Assembly (NCBI GenBank): GCA_030432025.1 | Contig: JAUIIA010000003.1 | Coordinates: forward strand, 1-64,000 | Source of the DNA: Alphaproteobacteria bacterium | GTDB taxonomy: Bacteria; Pseudomonadota; Alphaproteobacteria; Micavibrionales; Micavibrionaceae | Length of the DNA: 64,000 bases | Reading direction: 5' to 3' | Part shown: one piece after another, positions 26,782-37,700 of the stretch | Position numbering within the stretch: position 1 is the first letter of the stretch | Layout: the number at the start of each line of letters is the position of its first letter | Notes under the pieces: generated by a model | What the model saw: only the letters and a program-made list of their open reading frames with translations | Told to the model about the DNA's origin: nothing | Database searches by the model: none | Position numbers and translations under genes: made by a program

Positions 26782-29157
26782 TTACAACAACGCCTTCGCG
26801 GGACCTTTTTGCAAAGCTGCAAAAAGCGGCTCCAGTTGCTTCTCATAACGCTGCCAGGATTTAACCGAGCTTGTGTAAATCGGCTTCGTAACCTGCATCT
26901 TACTCGCGGTCAGCACGGTGCGTTTTTGTTTATGCGGTTTCAAACACGCTTCATCCCATGGCAGCCCGACATAATCGATCATCATGCGCGCCTGTGTCTC
27001 GAAATCACCAACCGTTGTCTCGTAATCAACATCGATAAAACGGTCCTCGCACATCTCCCGCCAATGCTCCATCAACGCGAGATACTCATTATAGTAACGC
27101 CCCAGCTCCTCTAAATCATAGGACCAGTATTGCCCACGGGCAAAACTTTGCTTGAAACATGACAAGCACGTATCAAGCGGATGGCGACGCGTATGAATAA
27201 TCCGTGCCTGCGGCAAAATGCTCGCGATCTTGCCAAGATGCGCGAAGTTCCCCGGCATCTTGTCCGTAATGCGGGAGGCACTTCTGGTCTTATCCAGTGT
27301 CCTTACCTGCTCAAGATAATGCTCACCTTGTTTACGGGCATTATCAACATTCAGAAAACCGAACAGGTTATCGAGCAACCCGATATATAAAAGCTCCCCC
27401 GCACCATACACATCCGCATGTGACGATATAATCTGCTCCGTCAACGTCGTGCCTGAACGCGGCATCCCCAGAATGAATACAGGCAACTCACTTGCCGCGC
27501 CCTTACCTTCAAAGCCTGCTAGAAAGTCCTTGCTGTAGGCCTGCTTGATGCGGCTGAAATTTTCGACCTGTTGATCGGCATCATACGGCACGGTCTCGCG
27601 CTTTAGACTGTTGGCCTGCAACAGATGCTCAAACGCTTTCTCGTAATCGCCGATATCCTCATAAGCCGAAAACAGCGCGAAATGCAGCGTTGCGCCGTGT
27701 TCCAAACCATAAACATCGGACTTTTCGGCCATTTTGACCATTGTCTGAAAATCCGCATCATCCTCGGTAAAAGTCTTTAGCTTCGTTTGCATATAAAACA
27801 ATGCAGGCAAATCAGGCGTAACCGCCTTCGCGCGTGCAAACGATTCCCGCGCCTTGTCCTTATCACCGCGCGCCAGATGTAAATCCACAAATGCCAGATG
27901 CGCTTCGGCAGCATCCTCTTTCAAAGCCAGCGTTTTTTCAAAACACGCTTCCGCCTCTTCAGGCTGGTTCATCAGGAAATAAATCTGCCCTTTGCGCAAA
28001 TAGGCTTCGGGCATCTCGCCGTTAATATTGATGGCTTCATCAATCGCCTTCAAAGCTTCGTCAGGTTTATTCCCTCTCTCCAGCACATCAGCAAGCTTAA
28101 TGCACACACGCGCCGTGGACGGCTGATATTCCTGCGCCTTACGTAATTCTATCTCTGCCTCGGCATAGCGGTCCTGCATAAACAGGATATCGGCAAGATC
28201 AATACGTACCTCCGCCGATTCAGGCTGCAGCTTCAATGCCGCCTCAATCGCTTTTTCCGCCTCCTCCATCTCACCAAGCGCACGATGCGCCAAACTTAAA
28301 GATAAAAGCGCATCCAGATAGTCATCCTTATAGGAAAGCGCGATGCGCGCATGGTTCTTCGCATCGGCATAACGGCTGAGTTTCAGATAATTAATAGCCA
28401 GATTATTATGCGCTTCCTTATAATCGGGCTTTAAGGTCACCGCCTGAACATAATGCTCCTGCGCTTCTTCCAGATCACCCAGATCAACAAGCGCATTGCC
28501 CAGATTATTCAACGCCTCGGGATATTCAGGCTCCAACGCCAGTGCTTTGCGGCATTTTTCGACTGAATCCTTTAAATGCCCCATATCCCGTAAAACATTG
28601 CCCAGATTGTTCCACGCGAATGCAAAGTCGGGATTAATAGCCAAAGCCTTCTCCCAGGCCTTAACCGCCTCCTCTTTGCGACCCAGCTTAACCAACGCAG
28701 TACCGAGGTTTAGCCACGCATCAGGGTCATCCGCATCCTTGTCTATCGATAACCGCGCAGCCTGTTCCGCTGCCGCATAATCGCCCATCAGCCACAGCGT
28801 ATGCGCCTTGTTCCAATACACACGCGCATATTCAGGATCGAGAGCAATAGCCTTGTCATGTGCAGCCACGCCTTCCGCCAATTTCCCTGACTCCGTCAGC
28901 ATAATACCGTAATTACACAACCACTCCGCCTCGGCCTCGTCACTTTGGACCGCTTCTTGCATATGCTTTAGCGCGTCCTCGATGTCGCCCATATAAAACT
29001 GTGCCAAACCCATCAGGTACAGGCTTTGCGCGTGGCCCTTTCTCATTTTGAGAATATCTTTGAGAATCAGAACAGCAACGCGGTAATTCCCTTTTTGAAT
29101 GTTAGAGACAGCTAAATTCTGTGCTTCTTCAAGGGGTATCTGGGGTTGGTCGGACAT
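26782..29157 (-). CDS. TPR-repeat sulfotransferase
   Basis: The 791-residue protein fuses about a dozen tetratricopeptide repeats (residues about 10-440; repeated forms of AWNNLGNVLRDMGHLKDSVEKCRKALAL) to a sulfotransferase domain (about 530-780). The PAPS 5'-loop is FILGMPRSGTTL and the 3'-phosphate motif is RRHPLDTCLSCF; SRITDKMPGNF is also typical. There is no signal peptide, so it acts in the cytoplasm, presumably on a protein, glycan or lipid acceptor recognised by the TPRs. It lies between DUF4402 genes, but a functional link is only positional. Start ATG at 29157. Confidence 0.9.
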   Translation of the reverse strand: MSDQPQIPLEEAQNLAVSNIQKGNYRVAVLILKDILKMRKGHAQSLYLMGLAQFYMGDIEDALKHMQEAVQSDEAEAEWLCNYGIMLTESGKLAEGVAAHDKAIALDPEYARVYWNKAHTLWLMGDYAAAEQAARLSIDKDADDPDAWLNLGTALVKLGRKEEAVKAWEKALAINPDFAFAWNNLGNVLRDMGHLKDSVEKCRKALALEPEYPEALNNLGNALVDLGDLEEAQEHYVQAVTLKPDYKEAHNNLAINYLKLSRYADAKNHARIALSYKDDYLDALLSLSLAHRALGEMEEAEKAIEAALKLQPESAEVRIDLADILFMQDRYAEAEIELRKAQEYQPSTARVCIKLADVLERGNKPDEALKAIDEAININGEMPEAYLRKGQIYFLMNQPEEAEACFEKTLALKEDAAEAHLAFVDLHLARGDKDKARESFARAKAVTPDLPALFYMQTKLKTFTEDDADFQTMVKMAEKSDVYGLEHGATLHFALFSAYEDIGDYEKAFEHLLQANSLKRETVPYDADQQVENFSRIKQAYSKDFLAGFEGKGAASELPVFILGMPRSGTTLTEQIISSHADVYGAGELLYIGLLDNLFGFLNVDNARKQGEHYLEQVRTLDKTRSASRITDKMPGNFAHLGKIASILPQARIIHTRRHPLDTCLSCFKQSFARGQYWSYDLEELGRYYNEYLALMEHWREMCEDRFIDVDYETTVGDFETQARMMIDYVGLPWDEACLKPHKQKRTVLTASKMQVTKPIYTSSVKSWQRYEKQLEPLFAALQKGPAKALL

Positions 29158-29235
29158 TAAGTTTGAGCTACTTCCAAAGTATATATTTTAAAGATATGAC
29201 AATAATGGGCGTTTTTTAACAGTATTTTAAAGAAG

Positions 29236-29263
29236 TTGAAATAAGCTGGAAAGAGTATACTAT
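29236..29263 (+). promoter_or_regulatory. Candidate promoter of the DUF4402 subunit gene
   Basis: TTGAAA at 29236-29241 is followed after 16 bases by TACTAT (29258-29263). A small GCCCG-CT-CGGGC hairpin and a strong AAGGAG ribosome site follow before the gene at 29362. Confidence 0.35.
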
Positions 29264-29361
29264 AGTAACTGTATCGTGCCCGCTCGGGCCACCTTCAGAT
29301 ACTATCGTACATTTTAAAATACAGAATTAACAAAATTAGTTGAGCGAGAAGGAGATCACTG

Positions 29362-29892
29362 ATGAAGAATTCTATCAAAAAACTATTGCTGGGCGGGGCA
29401 GCTGTTCTCGCTCTTGGCGTAGGCCAAGACGCTTTGGCGCAGGCTTCTGATACACAGGACCTTGATGCAACAGCTGTAGTGCTACAGCCTGTTGACATTA
29501 CTAACCCAGTAAACATTGATTTTGGTACATTCGTACCTGATGCCGGAGCAACCACGGTAGTGATCGACTCTAGCACTGGTGCAGTTAACTACAACCTCGC
29601 CACTGAGGTTGTTACAGGAAGCGTTGGTTCTTTTGACATTGACGCTGACCCTGCTCGGGTTGTTGAAATTACTTCAACAACAGGATTGCTTACAGGTGGT
29701 ACAGGCGCTGATATGGCTTTTGACCCCGTAACTATTGAAGGTGTTGACGCATCAGGCGGCACATATAACCACACACAAACAGCGGCAGGAACGCCTGAAA
29801 CGCTACGTGTAGGTGGAACTTTGGCTGTCGCTGGCGGTCAAGGCGGTGGTACATACACCGACACAATTACAATTACAGCTCAATACCAATAA
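29362..29892 (+). CDS. DUF4402-type secreted subunit, probable major subunit
   Basis: A 176-residue exported protein. Residues 1-27 are a signal peptide (KKLLLGGAAVLALGV, cleavage after ALA). The mature part is beta-rich and cysteine-free, with VDITNPVNIDFGTFVPDAG near the start and GGGTYTDTITITAQYQ at the end, the DUF4402 signature also seen in spore-coat-U-like pilins. The strong AAGGAG site, codons rich in GCT, GTT and ACA, and a terminator right behind it suggest a single, highly expressed gene, which would suit a major structural subunit. The chaperone and usher-like genes lie downstream on the same strand. Confidence 0.85.
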   Translation: MKNSIKKLLLGGAAVLALGVGQDALAQASDTQDLDATAVVLQPVDITNPVNIDFGTFVPDAGATTVVIDSSTGAVNYNLATEVVTGSVGSFDIDADPARVVEITSTTGLLTGGTGADMAFDPVTIEGVDASGGTYNHTQTAAGTPETLRVGGTLAVAGGQGGGTYTDTITITAQYQ

Positions 29893-29925
29893 TTACCTAG
29901 GGCTAACTAGTAACTTGTATGAAAC

Positions 29926-29957
29926 AAAAGCCGGCCCTGTGGTCGGCTTTTTTTACC
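29926..29957 (+). terminator. Intrinsic terminator after DUF4402 subunit
   Basis: AAAAGCCGGCC (29926-29936) pairs with GGTCGGCTTTT around a CTGT loop, with the T-run continuing. It separates the putative major subunit from the next three genes. Confidence 0.85.
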
Positions 29958-30042
29958 AAAGACCATAGAAATTTTTGGTGTTTTCTTTAGTTAATCTTGA
30001 GATAAAGATTTTATAATGAAAACATGAGAAAAAGCATAGAAC

Positions 30043-30609
30043 ATGCGTGATAAGAAGAAGACAGTCTTAACGGGATCTTTGAAAGCCCTCGCCGCCGGCG
30101 GGATGGTTTCGCTGTCTTTTTTCAGCCTCATTGCCTTGAAAACTACACAAGCCGCCACCGCGACGCTTCCTCTGGTCGCACGATTAATCAACGCGATTGA
30201 TGTCACGGTTGCGACGTCCCTTGATTTCGGGACACTCGCCATGGCCCCTGAACGTGCGGGCCGCGCACGCATCGACCCCTCACTTAATCGCCTTATTCTG
30301 GATGGTAATAATTCACTATCGCTGGCTGGCGGTGCGCCAAAAGTCGGCCGTTTACTCATTCGCGGTGCGACATTACCCGTCGCCATAAGCATTGAGGACA
30401 CAGCCGTACAGCTGACCAACGGTATAACAAACATCACCGTTAATAATTTCAACTTCGTCTCCGCAAATGGCGGGCCGAAGGTCACAATCACGCCGCAAGT
30501 CGGCTCACAAACCTTCACAATTCCCGTCGGTGCAACCTTGATTACCAAGGCGGGACAGCCCTCCGGCACCTATACCGGAACGACACGGGTCTTCGCTAAT
30601 TTTCAGTAA
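30043..30609 (+). CDS. DUF4402-type secreted subunit, second copy in this orientation
   Basis: A 188-residue exported protein with a long signal peptide (core MVSLSFFSLIAL, cleavage near TQA). The mature part has LDFGTLAM and closes with QPSGTYTGTTRVFANFQ, matching the 29362 and 26151 products in domain type. It has no cysteine. It heads a run of three same-strand genes with a PapD-like chaperone and an usher-like protein, so it is a plausible subunit handled by them. ATG at 30043 lacks a strong ribosome site. Confidence 0.82.
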   Translation: MRDKKKTVLTGSLKALAAGGMVSLSFFSLIALKTTQAATATLPLVARLINAIDVTVATSLDFGTLAMAPERAGRARIDPSLNRLILDGNNSLSLAGGAPKVGRLLIRGATLPVAISIEDTAVQLTNGITNITVNNFNFVSANGGPKVTITPQVGSQTFTIPVGATLITKAGQPSGTYTGTTRVFANFQ

Positions 30610-30691
30610 GCTTGGATTTAAGCTTGAATTTCAATATAATATAAGAACATTATATCTTTCACATGCGTAAAAACCCTGTAAACTGTAGAAG

Positions 30692-31555
30692 ATGGCTATG
30701 CGCTTCATGAAATTAAATAAAAAGTCTGTACTCGGTGTCCTCTCTGCCCTTCTTGTCGGCGGAATGGTTGTTGTATGGGCCGCGCATGATGCATATGCCT
30801 TACGCGTAAGCTTGAAACGCGTGACCTTCGAAGGGTCCAAACGTTCCGAAATCCTGACAATCATCAACAATACAGCAGAAGCCGAGACATATCGTTTAGA
30901 ATGGCTCAAAGTCATAATGGAAGATGGCTCTGACTCTCTCACTACCCTAAAAGACGGAGAAACCACTGACAAAGTACAGTGGGCCGATGACATGATCCGC
31001 TTTGCGCCGCGCCGCGTCACTGTACCGGCGGGTGGTTCGCAACAAGTACGCCTATTATTGCGCCGTCCAAAAGATTTGCAGGAAGGCGAATACCGCAGCC
31101 ACATGCGTATTCTTACCGAAGTGCCGCCTAAACCATTCGATAAAGCAGCGGATCCCAATACTCCAAACATACAATTACGTGTTCAACCAGGCATATCTTT
31201 ACCTGTATTCGTTCGCCACGGAAAGCTGGAAGCACAAGCCGAGATCACCAATGCGAAACTCAGCAAAATCGAAACAGGCCTGAATGCATCATTCCGCCTG
31301 AGCAGAACCGGCAACAGAAGCGTTTACGGCGATTTTGACTTTGTCTGTAATGATGGCGGGGAGGAAAAAATCCTCCGTCAACTCCGCGGTATCGCCGTTT
31401 ACACGGAAACATCCTACCGTGACCTCAGTTTTGATCTCGAACTATCCGATACCACAGTTGCCAACTGTAACTCGGTCGAGATTATTTACCGCGCCGACCC
31501 TGATGATACGCAATATGGCGGCAAAGTTCTGGCACAGGCGACAGCAACACAATAA
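30692..31555 (+). CDS. PapD-like periplasmic pilus chaperone
   Basis: The 287-residue protein has a signal peptide or anchor (residues 13-36, cleavage near AYA) and two Ig-like halves. The first half carries VTFEGSKRSEILTIINNT and the subunit-binding strand region FAPRRVTVPAGGSQQVRLLLRRP, typical of PapD-type chaperones. The second half is less conserved. It would cap and fold the DUF4402 subunits in the periplasm by donor-strand complementation. It is 82 bp behind a DUF4402 gene and 138 bp before the usher-like gene. Confidence 0.85.
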   Translation: MAMRFMKLNKKSVLGVLSALLVGGMVVVWAAHDAYALRVSLKRVTFEGSKRSEILTIINNTAEAETYRLEWLKVIMEDGSDSLTTLKDGETTDKVQWADDMIRFAPRRVTVPAGGSQQVRLLLRRPKDLQEGEYRSHMRILTEVPPKPFDKAADPNTPNIQLRVQPGISLPVFVRHGKLEAQAEITNAKLSKIETGLNASFRLSRTGNRSVYGDFDFVCNDGGEEKILRQLRGIAVYTETSYRDLSFDLELSDTTVANCNSVEIIYRADPDDTQYGGKVLAQATATQ

Positions 31556-31693
31556 CCCCTTAAAATTACTATAAAAAGCCAGTTTTCCACAGGCTGGCAC
31601 ACCCCTTGCTACTATGTTCATTGGGTAGCTTCTTCACGTCTCGTGAAAAAGTTTAATGAAACATAGTGATAACGAAAGATGTAAGGGCGTATT

Positions 31694-34666
31694 GTGTCTT
31701 TAATACGAGCAATATATCTACCAAAAGCCGCCGCACGTGCTGTCTTCAGCTGTGTATGCGTCTTGATATTGCTCGCACTACCCCCGCTAATCACACCTTC
31801 AAAAGCGCAGGATTTTGATTTCGGCCAGACCGAGGATATTCCCAACGAATTGATTTTCAGGGTAATTTTGCCCCCTCAATTCCTGATTTCTGAGGCAATT
31901 TTTGCCTATGAAAAGCAAGGCACCTATTACCTGCCGATCGTAGAGCTAGCCGAAGAATTCGACTTTCTGGCTGAAACCGAAGCGGACTTTCAGGTTGTTT
32001 CCGGTTTTGCAGGACTGGAAGAAAATACCTACACGCTTGATGTCCAACGAAAAGAGCTGACAATCAAGGGCAACCGCGAAACCCTGCCCGAAAACGCGAT
32101 CCTGCAATCAGACTATCTGGCCACGGATGACCTCTACGTATCCTTGGAAACCCTCAATAAAATGTGGCCCGTAACTTTCGCGATTGACCTGCCGACCCTG
32201 ACCGTTGAGACAACAGCCGAAAACGAAGACAATCTGGCGTTCATTAAAAGCCGCGAACGCAAAGCCCAGCAGGTCATGCGCCTCAACCGCAGGGCAGAGC
32301 GTCTGGAGCGGCAAAAACTACTCCCCAGACGGGAGAACCCCTACTCATGGTTCGGAAAGCCGGTCGTCGATTACCAAGCCACATACCGCTATAACGACGA
32401 CACCAACGACCTGACCGGTGACAACATCTTCACGGGCGTGCAGCAAGTCGGTAAGTTTCTGACGGAATTTTCCGCCAATGTTCAACTCAATGAAAACGGC
32501 GAATTCGACCGCCCCGACAACATACGATTTAAAGCCAGCCGTAAATCCGCAGGGGAGGAATACCTCATCCCGAATTTTGTGCGCCGCGTAGAATTCGGTG
32601 ACGTCAATATCCGCCAGCGGGAGCTGATCTCGAACACCGAAACAGGACGCGGCTTCACCTTCTCCAACGACAACCGCGAAAGAAGCAACCAATTCGATGA
32701 AATAACCCTCGAAGGTAACGGGCCGCCCGGCTGGGAAATCGAGGTTTATAACAACGAAGAACTCATCAGGATTGGTGTCGTACCCGATAACGGGCAATTC
32801 TTCTTTGAAGATGTCGTCCTGAATTTCGGTAACAACCAGATCAAGATCCTGCTCTTCGGGCCCCAAGGCCAGGTCCGCGAACAGATTGAAAACTTCTCTG
32901 CCGGGGGCAATATGCTGCGTCCCGGACAGTTCACATATGATGCAGGGCTGCTCGATTCCGAACGCGACTTCATCCTGCTGGATGACGACCCGCGCACAAC
33001 GCCGCGCGGCATCGTAAAAAGCTTGCAAACATCCTACGGCGTAAGCCGTTGGCTAACCGTGTTCGGCAATCTGACGGAAACGCCCGATGCCGACAAAGAC
33101 CGTAAATATCTGACCCTGGGCGGTCTCGTGAACACAGATTAAGGCTTAATCGAAACCGAAGTTTATAATGAGCTGGGCGGCGGTAACGCGCTCTCAACGG
33201 GTCTTGTCACCCAATTCAAAGGCGTAAGGGCCAATCTGGATTTAAACTTCTTCAATGATTTCGAGAGTGAAGATGCAGGTTTTGGAACCAACAGAAAAAC
33301 ATTCGAAGCCGAAACGCAGCTAAACTCCCGCGTGAACATCGCCAACGTCCCCCTTGGCTTGAGACTAAGCGCTGTCCATACCGAGCGTGTTGTCGGTGAA
33401 CCGCTAACAACCATCAACACATCACAAACCTTCACCAGAGGGCCTGTGCGTTTAAGTCATAATACAACGACGCGTCTTTCCGAACTGGCGCACGATAATA
33501 CGACCGCCGGTTTCTCGACCACGATCCGCAGCAATCCATGGCAGGTGCGCGGAAATTTCAACTACACCGTTCACCCCGTTTTCGATATTAGCACATTCAA
33601 TGCGGAGCTCAGATACGACCCCGAGGCTGTGAAGTATCAAGCCGCGATAAACGCGGGCCATAACTTCACAAATGATGTATTCAATTTCGGTCTGCAAGGC
33701 GGTTATGACTTCGACACCGTTTTAACCACGGCTGAAGCCAATTTCGAACGTGACCGTGGCTGGGAATTCATCATGCGGGCAACCACATCCCTATCGCCAT
33801 ACACAGCATCCGGAAATTACGGGTTCTCCAGCGAACAACAAAGAAACATGGCACCTGTTCGGGCAAAAGTATTCCTCGATAATGACATGGACGGAGAATT
33901 CGGCCCTGACGATGAGCCGTTACAAGATGTACGGATCGCCACCGGAAACACAGTAAGCCGCACAAGCACGAATGAAGACGGCATATTACTGACGAATGGT
34001 TACGCAGACCGCTTGGCCAATATCCGCCTTGAAAAAGCATCCCTGCAGGACCCTTACTACATCTCCACACAAAAAGGCTTCAGCACGGTGCCTGCGCGCG
34101 GCGGTGTTGTGGAAGCCATCTTCCCCGTTATTGAATCCGGCGCAATTGAAGGCACCGTATATCGCGAAAACACCGATAAATTCGTCAGTGGCTTAACGCT
34201 TCAGTTGGTGGACGCAGATGGCGAAGTCATAAACGAAGTCGTCAGCGCCTTTGACGGCTTTTACGCCTTTGAATTTGTCCCGCCGGGAACCTACACAATC
34301 CGTGCGGAAGAATCACAAGGTGTGAACTTGCTTGAAAACAGCTCGACCGTATCACCCGATGATATCTTCATCTTTGGTGAAGACCTATATCTCGAAGATG
34401 ACGGATCCCAATCAAATGAAAACACGCCACCCGCCGTACCAGCCGCTCCGCTAGACGAAATTTACGGCCCGTTCCAGCAATCACGCAAAGAAGAGGTTTA
34501 CGGACCGTCCATGGACAATATTCAGGCATCACCAAGCCCCGAACCGTTAGACGTTGGTGAAGCCTCTATCGTCAAACCAACCGTAGCTGTACCGCCAATG
34601 CTGCAGCAAAATAGCGAGCCAAAGCCTGCTAAGTCCGGCGGACTATACTCGCTCATCTCGCAATAA
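31694..34666 (+). pseudogene. Usher-like outer-membrane protein interrupted by in-frame TAA
   Basis: From a GTG at 31694 (AAGG eight bases upstream) one frame encodes a signal peptide ending SKA, a periplasmic N-terminal domain, and a beta-barrel with an usher-plug-like segment (GPPGWEIEVYNNEELIR, GQFFFEDVVLNFG). At 33140-33142 it meets TAA, then continues without frame change to 34666 through more barrel strands, an Ala/Pro-rich region and a carboxypeptidase-regulatory-like beta domain (GFYAFEFVPPGTYTI) near residue 870. Without the stop the product would be 990 residues. The downstream part has no good start until the ATG at 33332, inside the barrel. A nonsense mutation, sequencing error or readthrough are all possible. 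Family membership (non-classical usher) is inferred from context and motifs. Confidence 0.75.
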
Positions 34667-34685
34667 TAGAGTTATCCTCCAAGCA

Positions 34686-34713
34686 AAAAGCCCCGCTGCA
34701 AAGCGGGGCTTTT
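34686..34713 (+). terminator. Bidirectional intrinsic terminator
   Basis: AAAAGCCCCGCT and AGCGGGGCTTTT form a perfect 12-bp stem around GCAA, lying between the converging ends of the usher-like gene and the TpsA gene. Confidence 0.92.
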
Positions 34714-34739
34714 CTATCATCTGTTTTAAATGAATTCTA

Positions 34740-37700
34740 TTAAGAACAACTCGCTGCCGCTTCAAGCGCTGCAGCAGGGTCACCGGAGAAGTTGAAATTC
34801 ACGCCGCCTGTTGCGGAAGCGTTAACAACATCCGACCAACAAGAGGATGAGTTTCCGGCTGCCGGAGCAATGTTATTCAAATCATCAGGGCCACCCGCAG
34901 CAGGGTTGATGTTATTCAGGTCATCAGGACCGCCTGCGAATGTGTTGATATTGTTCAAACCAACTTGCGACAGGAATACCGGCGGCAAACCAAGCAATGT
35001 CAGGTTGAAGCTTGTGAAGCCTGCGTTGTAGAAACCGAACTGGTTAAAGAACTCCTCAACGTCCAGCTCTACCGTAGAACCAACAAAGATCTGACCGCGG
35101 CCATTCAATGGTGAGTCATCAGCATCAAACAAACGAGCTTCCAGAAACTCCAACTGATCAAGTGTCAGAATTCCACCAACGCTTGCCGGAACAAATCCGT
35201 CAAAGTTAGCATTCAGACCGTTAATCAGGATCGGATCACCTGTGACAGTGTCCAACAATGTGCCGTCTTCGATACGGACATAGAAGCTACCCGGATTTCC
35301 AAAACCCGTGAAGATCGTATTGCCCAGAGTATTGCCTGCGATTGTCAAACTGCCCGGAGTACCGACTTCGTCAAACTGCATACCGACAGGCGTACCCAAC
35401 GGATCAGTATTGATAAAGCTGTTTGCCGGACCTGTCAGGTCAATCTCACCGCTTTCGAAACGCGCACCGACAGGGTTATCCGTGAACGTATTACCGCTCA
35501 GCACGATGCTGCCGTTATCGCCACCGCGGGCAAACAACCCGTGATCACCATTATCGGAAACAGTGTTGAACAACACATTCACCAGATCCGTCTCTGTCAG
35601 CTGGATACCGGATTCATCAGCATTCTGGATGTCGTTACCGACGATAAACACAACGCTTGTGCCGTTAACATCAATACCGTCATCACCAATGAAGCCACCA
35701 TTCGCACCAATCTGGTTATTCGCGATCAGGAAGAAAGCACCGTCATTCACGTCGATACCGTCACCGCCTGTAAAGTCGATTCTGTTATTGGTGATACCAA
35801 CGAAGAAGCTTGGGTTCACATAGATACCGTCACCGCCAACAAAGGCTACACGGTTATCATCAATGAGGCTCAAGCCGCCATTTTGGAATTCGATACCGTT
35901 ATCAGCAGCGAAATACACACGGTTGCTCAGGATTTCAGTTACCCAGCTATCCTCAACATCGATACCATCGCCGCCAACGAAGGCAACAAGGTTACGTTCG
36001 ATATCAGCAAAGTGACTGTCTTCAACATGAATACCGTCGCGACCGGCAAAGAATACGCCGTTGCGAATGATATCAACACCGAAGCTGTCATCTACATCAA
36101 TACCGTGATCACCAACAAGGAAGACAACGTTGCGGTTAATGTCGGCGAACGCACTGTCGTCAACATCAATACCATCATCACCTGCAAAACCGATCAGGTT
36201 ACGGCGAATGTCTACGGCAAAACTGTCATCAACGCGGATGCCATTATCACCAACGAAGAACACACGGTTGCGGTTGATATCGGCAAACGCGCTATCATCG
36301 ACATCGATACCGTTATCACCCGCGAAACGGATACGGTTATTGATGATGTCCGCAGCAAAGCTGTCATCTACATCAATACCATCGTCACCAACGAATGAGA
36401 CATTGTTACGACGAATATCAACGAACGCACTGTCGTCAACTTCAATACCGTTATCGTCTGCGAAAGCAATGTTGTTACGGTTAATGTCTGCAGCAAAGCT
36501 ATCGTCCACTTCGATACCGTTGTCACCAACGAAGCGAATACGGTTACGGTTGATATCGGCGAACGCGCTGTCATCTACGTCAATACCGTTGTCACCGGCA
36601 AAGGCGATACGGTTACGCAAGATGTCTACACCGAAGCTATCATCAACGGTAATGCCGTGATCGCGAACAAACGCAATACGGTTGCGGTTAATGTCGGCGA
36701 ACGCGCTGTCATCTACGTCGATACCATTGTCACCAACGAAAGCAATGTTGTTACGCTTGATGTCTACCGCGAAACTGTCATCAACCTGAATACCGTTATC
36801 ACCAACGAAGCGAATGCGGTTACGGTTGATATCGGCGAATGCACTGTCATCGACTTCGATACCTTCGTCGCCTGCAAAAGCGATACGGTTACGCAAGATG
36901 TCTACACCGAAGCTGTCATCGACCACAATGCCATCATCAGCAACAAAGCCGATACGGTTGCGGTTAATGTCTGCAAACGCACTATCATCAACATCGATAC
37001 CATCATCACCAGCTACAGATATGCGGTTATTAATAATGTCGACGCCAAAGCTGTCATCAACTTCGATACCATCGTCATCAGATTCCGAAATCTCGTTACC
37101 TCGAATAACAGTCAGCAAGCCATCATCAGCATTAATACCGTCTTCACCCGAGTCACTGATTATATTTCCTGCCAGCAACATTCCGAATGTACTGTCAGCT
37201 TGAATACCGTTCTCATCAGAACCGTCAATTCTGTTAGCAGCAACAAGTAACAAACCTGCATCACTGATATCGATACCGTCATCACCTGCACCATTGATCA
37301 GGTTAATAGTGATAGCGGACAATCCACCATTGCTGAATGCGATACCATCATCATCCGTATTCGTGATGATGTTTCCGGCTACAAGTGAGCCGAGTGTGTA
37401 GTTCATATCAATGCCGTCATCACCGATATCGGAAATGATCGGCGCACCGATAATGTTGTTCAGAACAAACGCACCGAATGATCCGTTGATGTGAATACCG
37501 TCATTACCTGTGCTGAAGATCTTGTTACCATTTACTAGAGGAGTCAGGCCGCCGATAGTAAGAAGATTGCTTGCTTCTACATGAATACCGTCAAGACCCG
37601 CACCCAGACCGTTACCAAGCAAGTCGCCTGTAACATTGTTCTGATCGATCACAGCATTGTCGCTGGATGAGACAAAAATACCATGGCCATTCGCACCGTT

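Noticed and set aside
30610-30640. AAGCTT repeats forming a hairpin after the second DUF4402 gene
   Set aside because: Each half is a self-complementary hexamer and no T-run follows, so it is not a convincing terminator.
35900-37070. CRISPR-like array because of regular about 69-bp units
   Set aside because: The units are in-frame coding repeats without distinct spacers.
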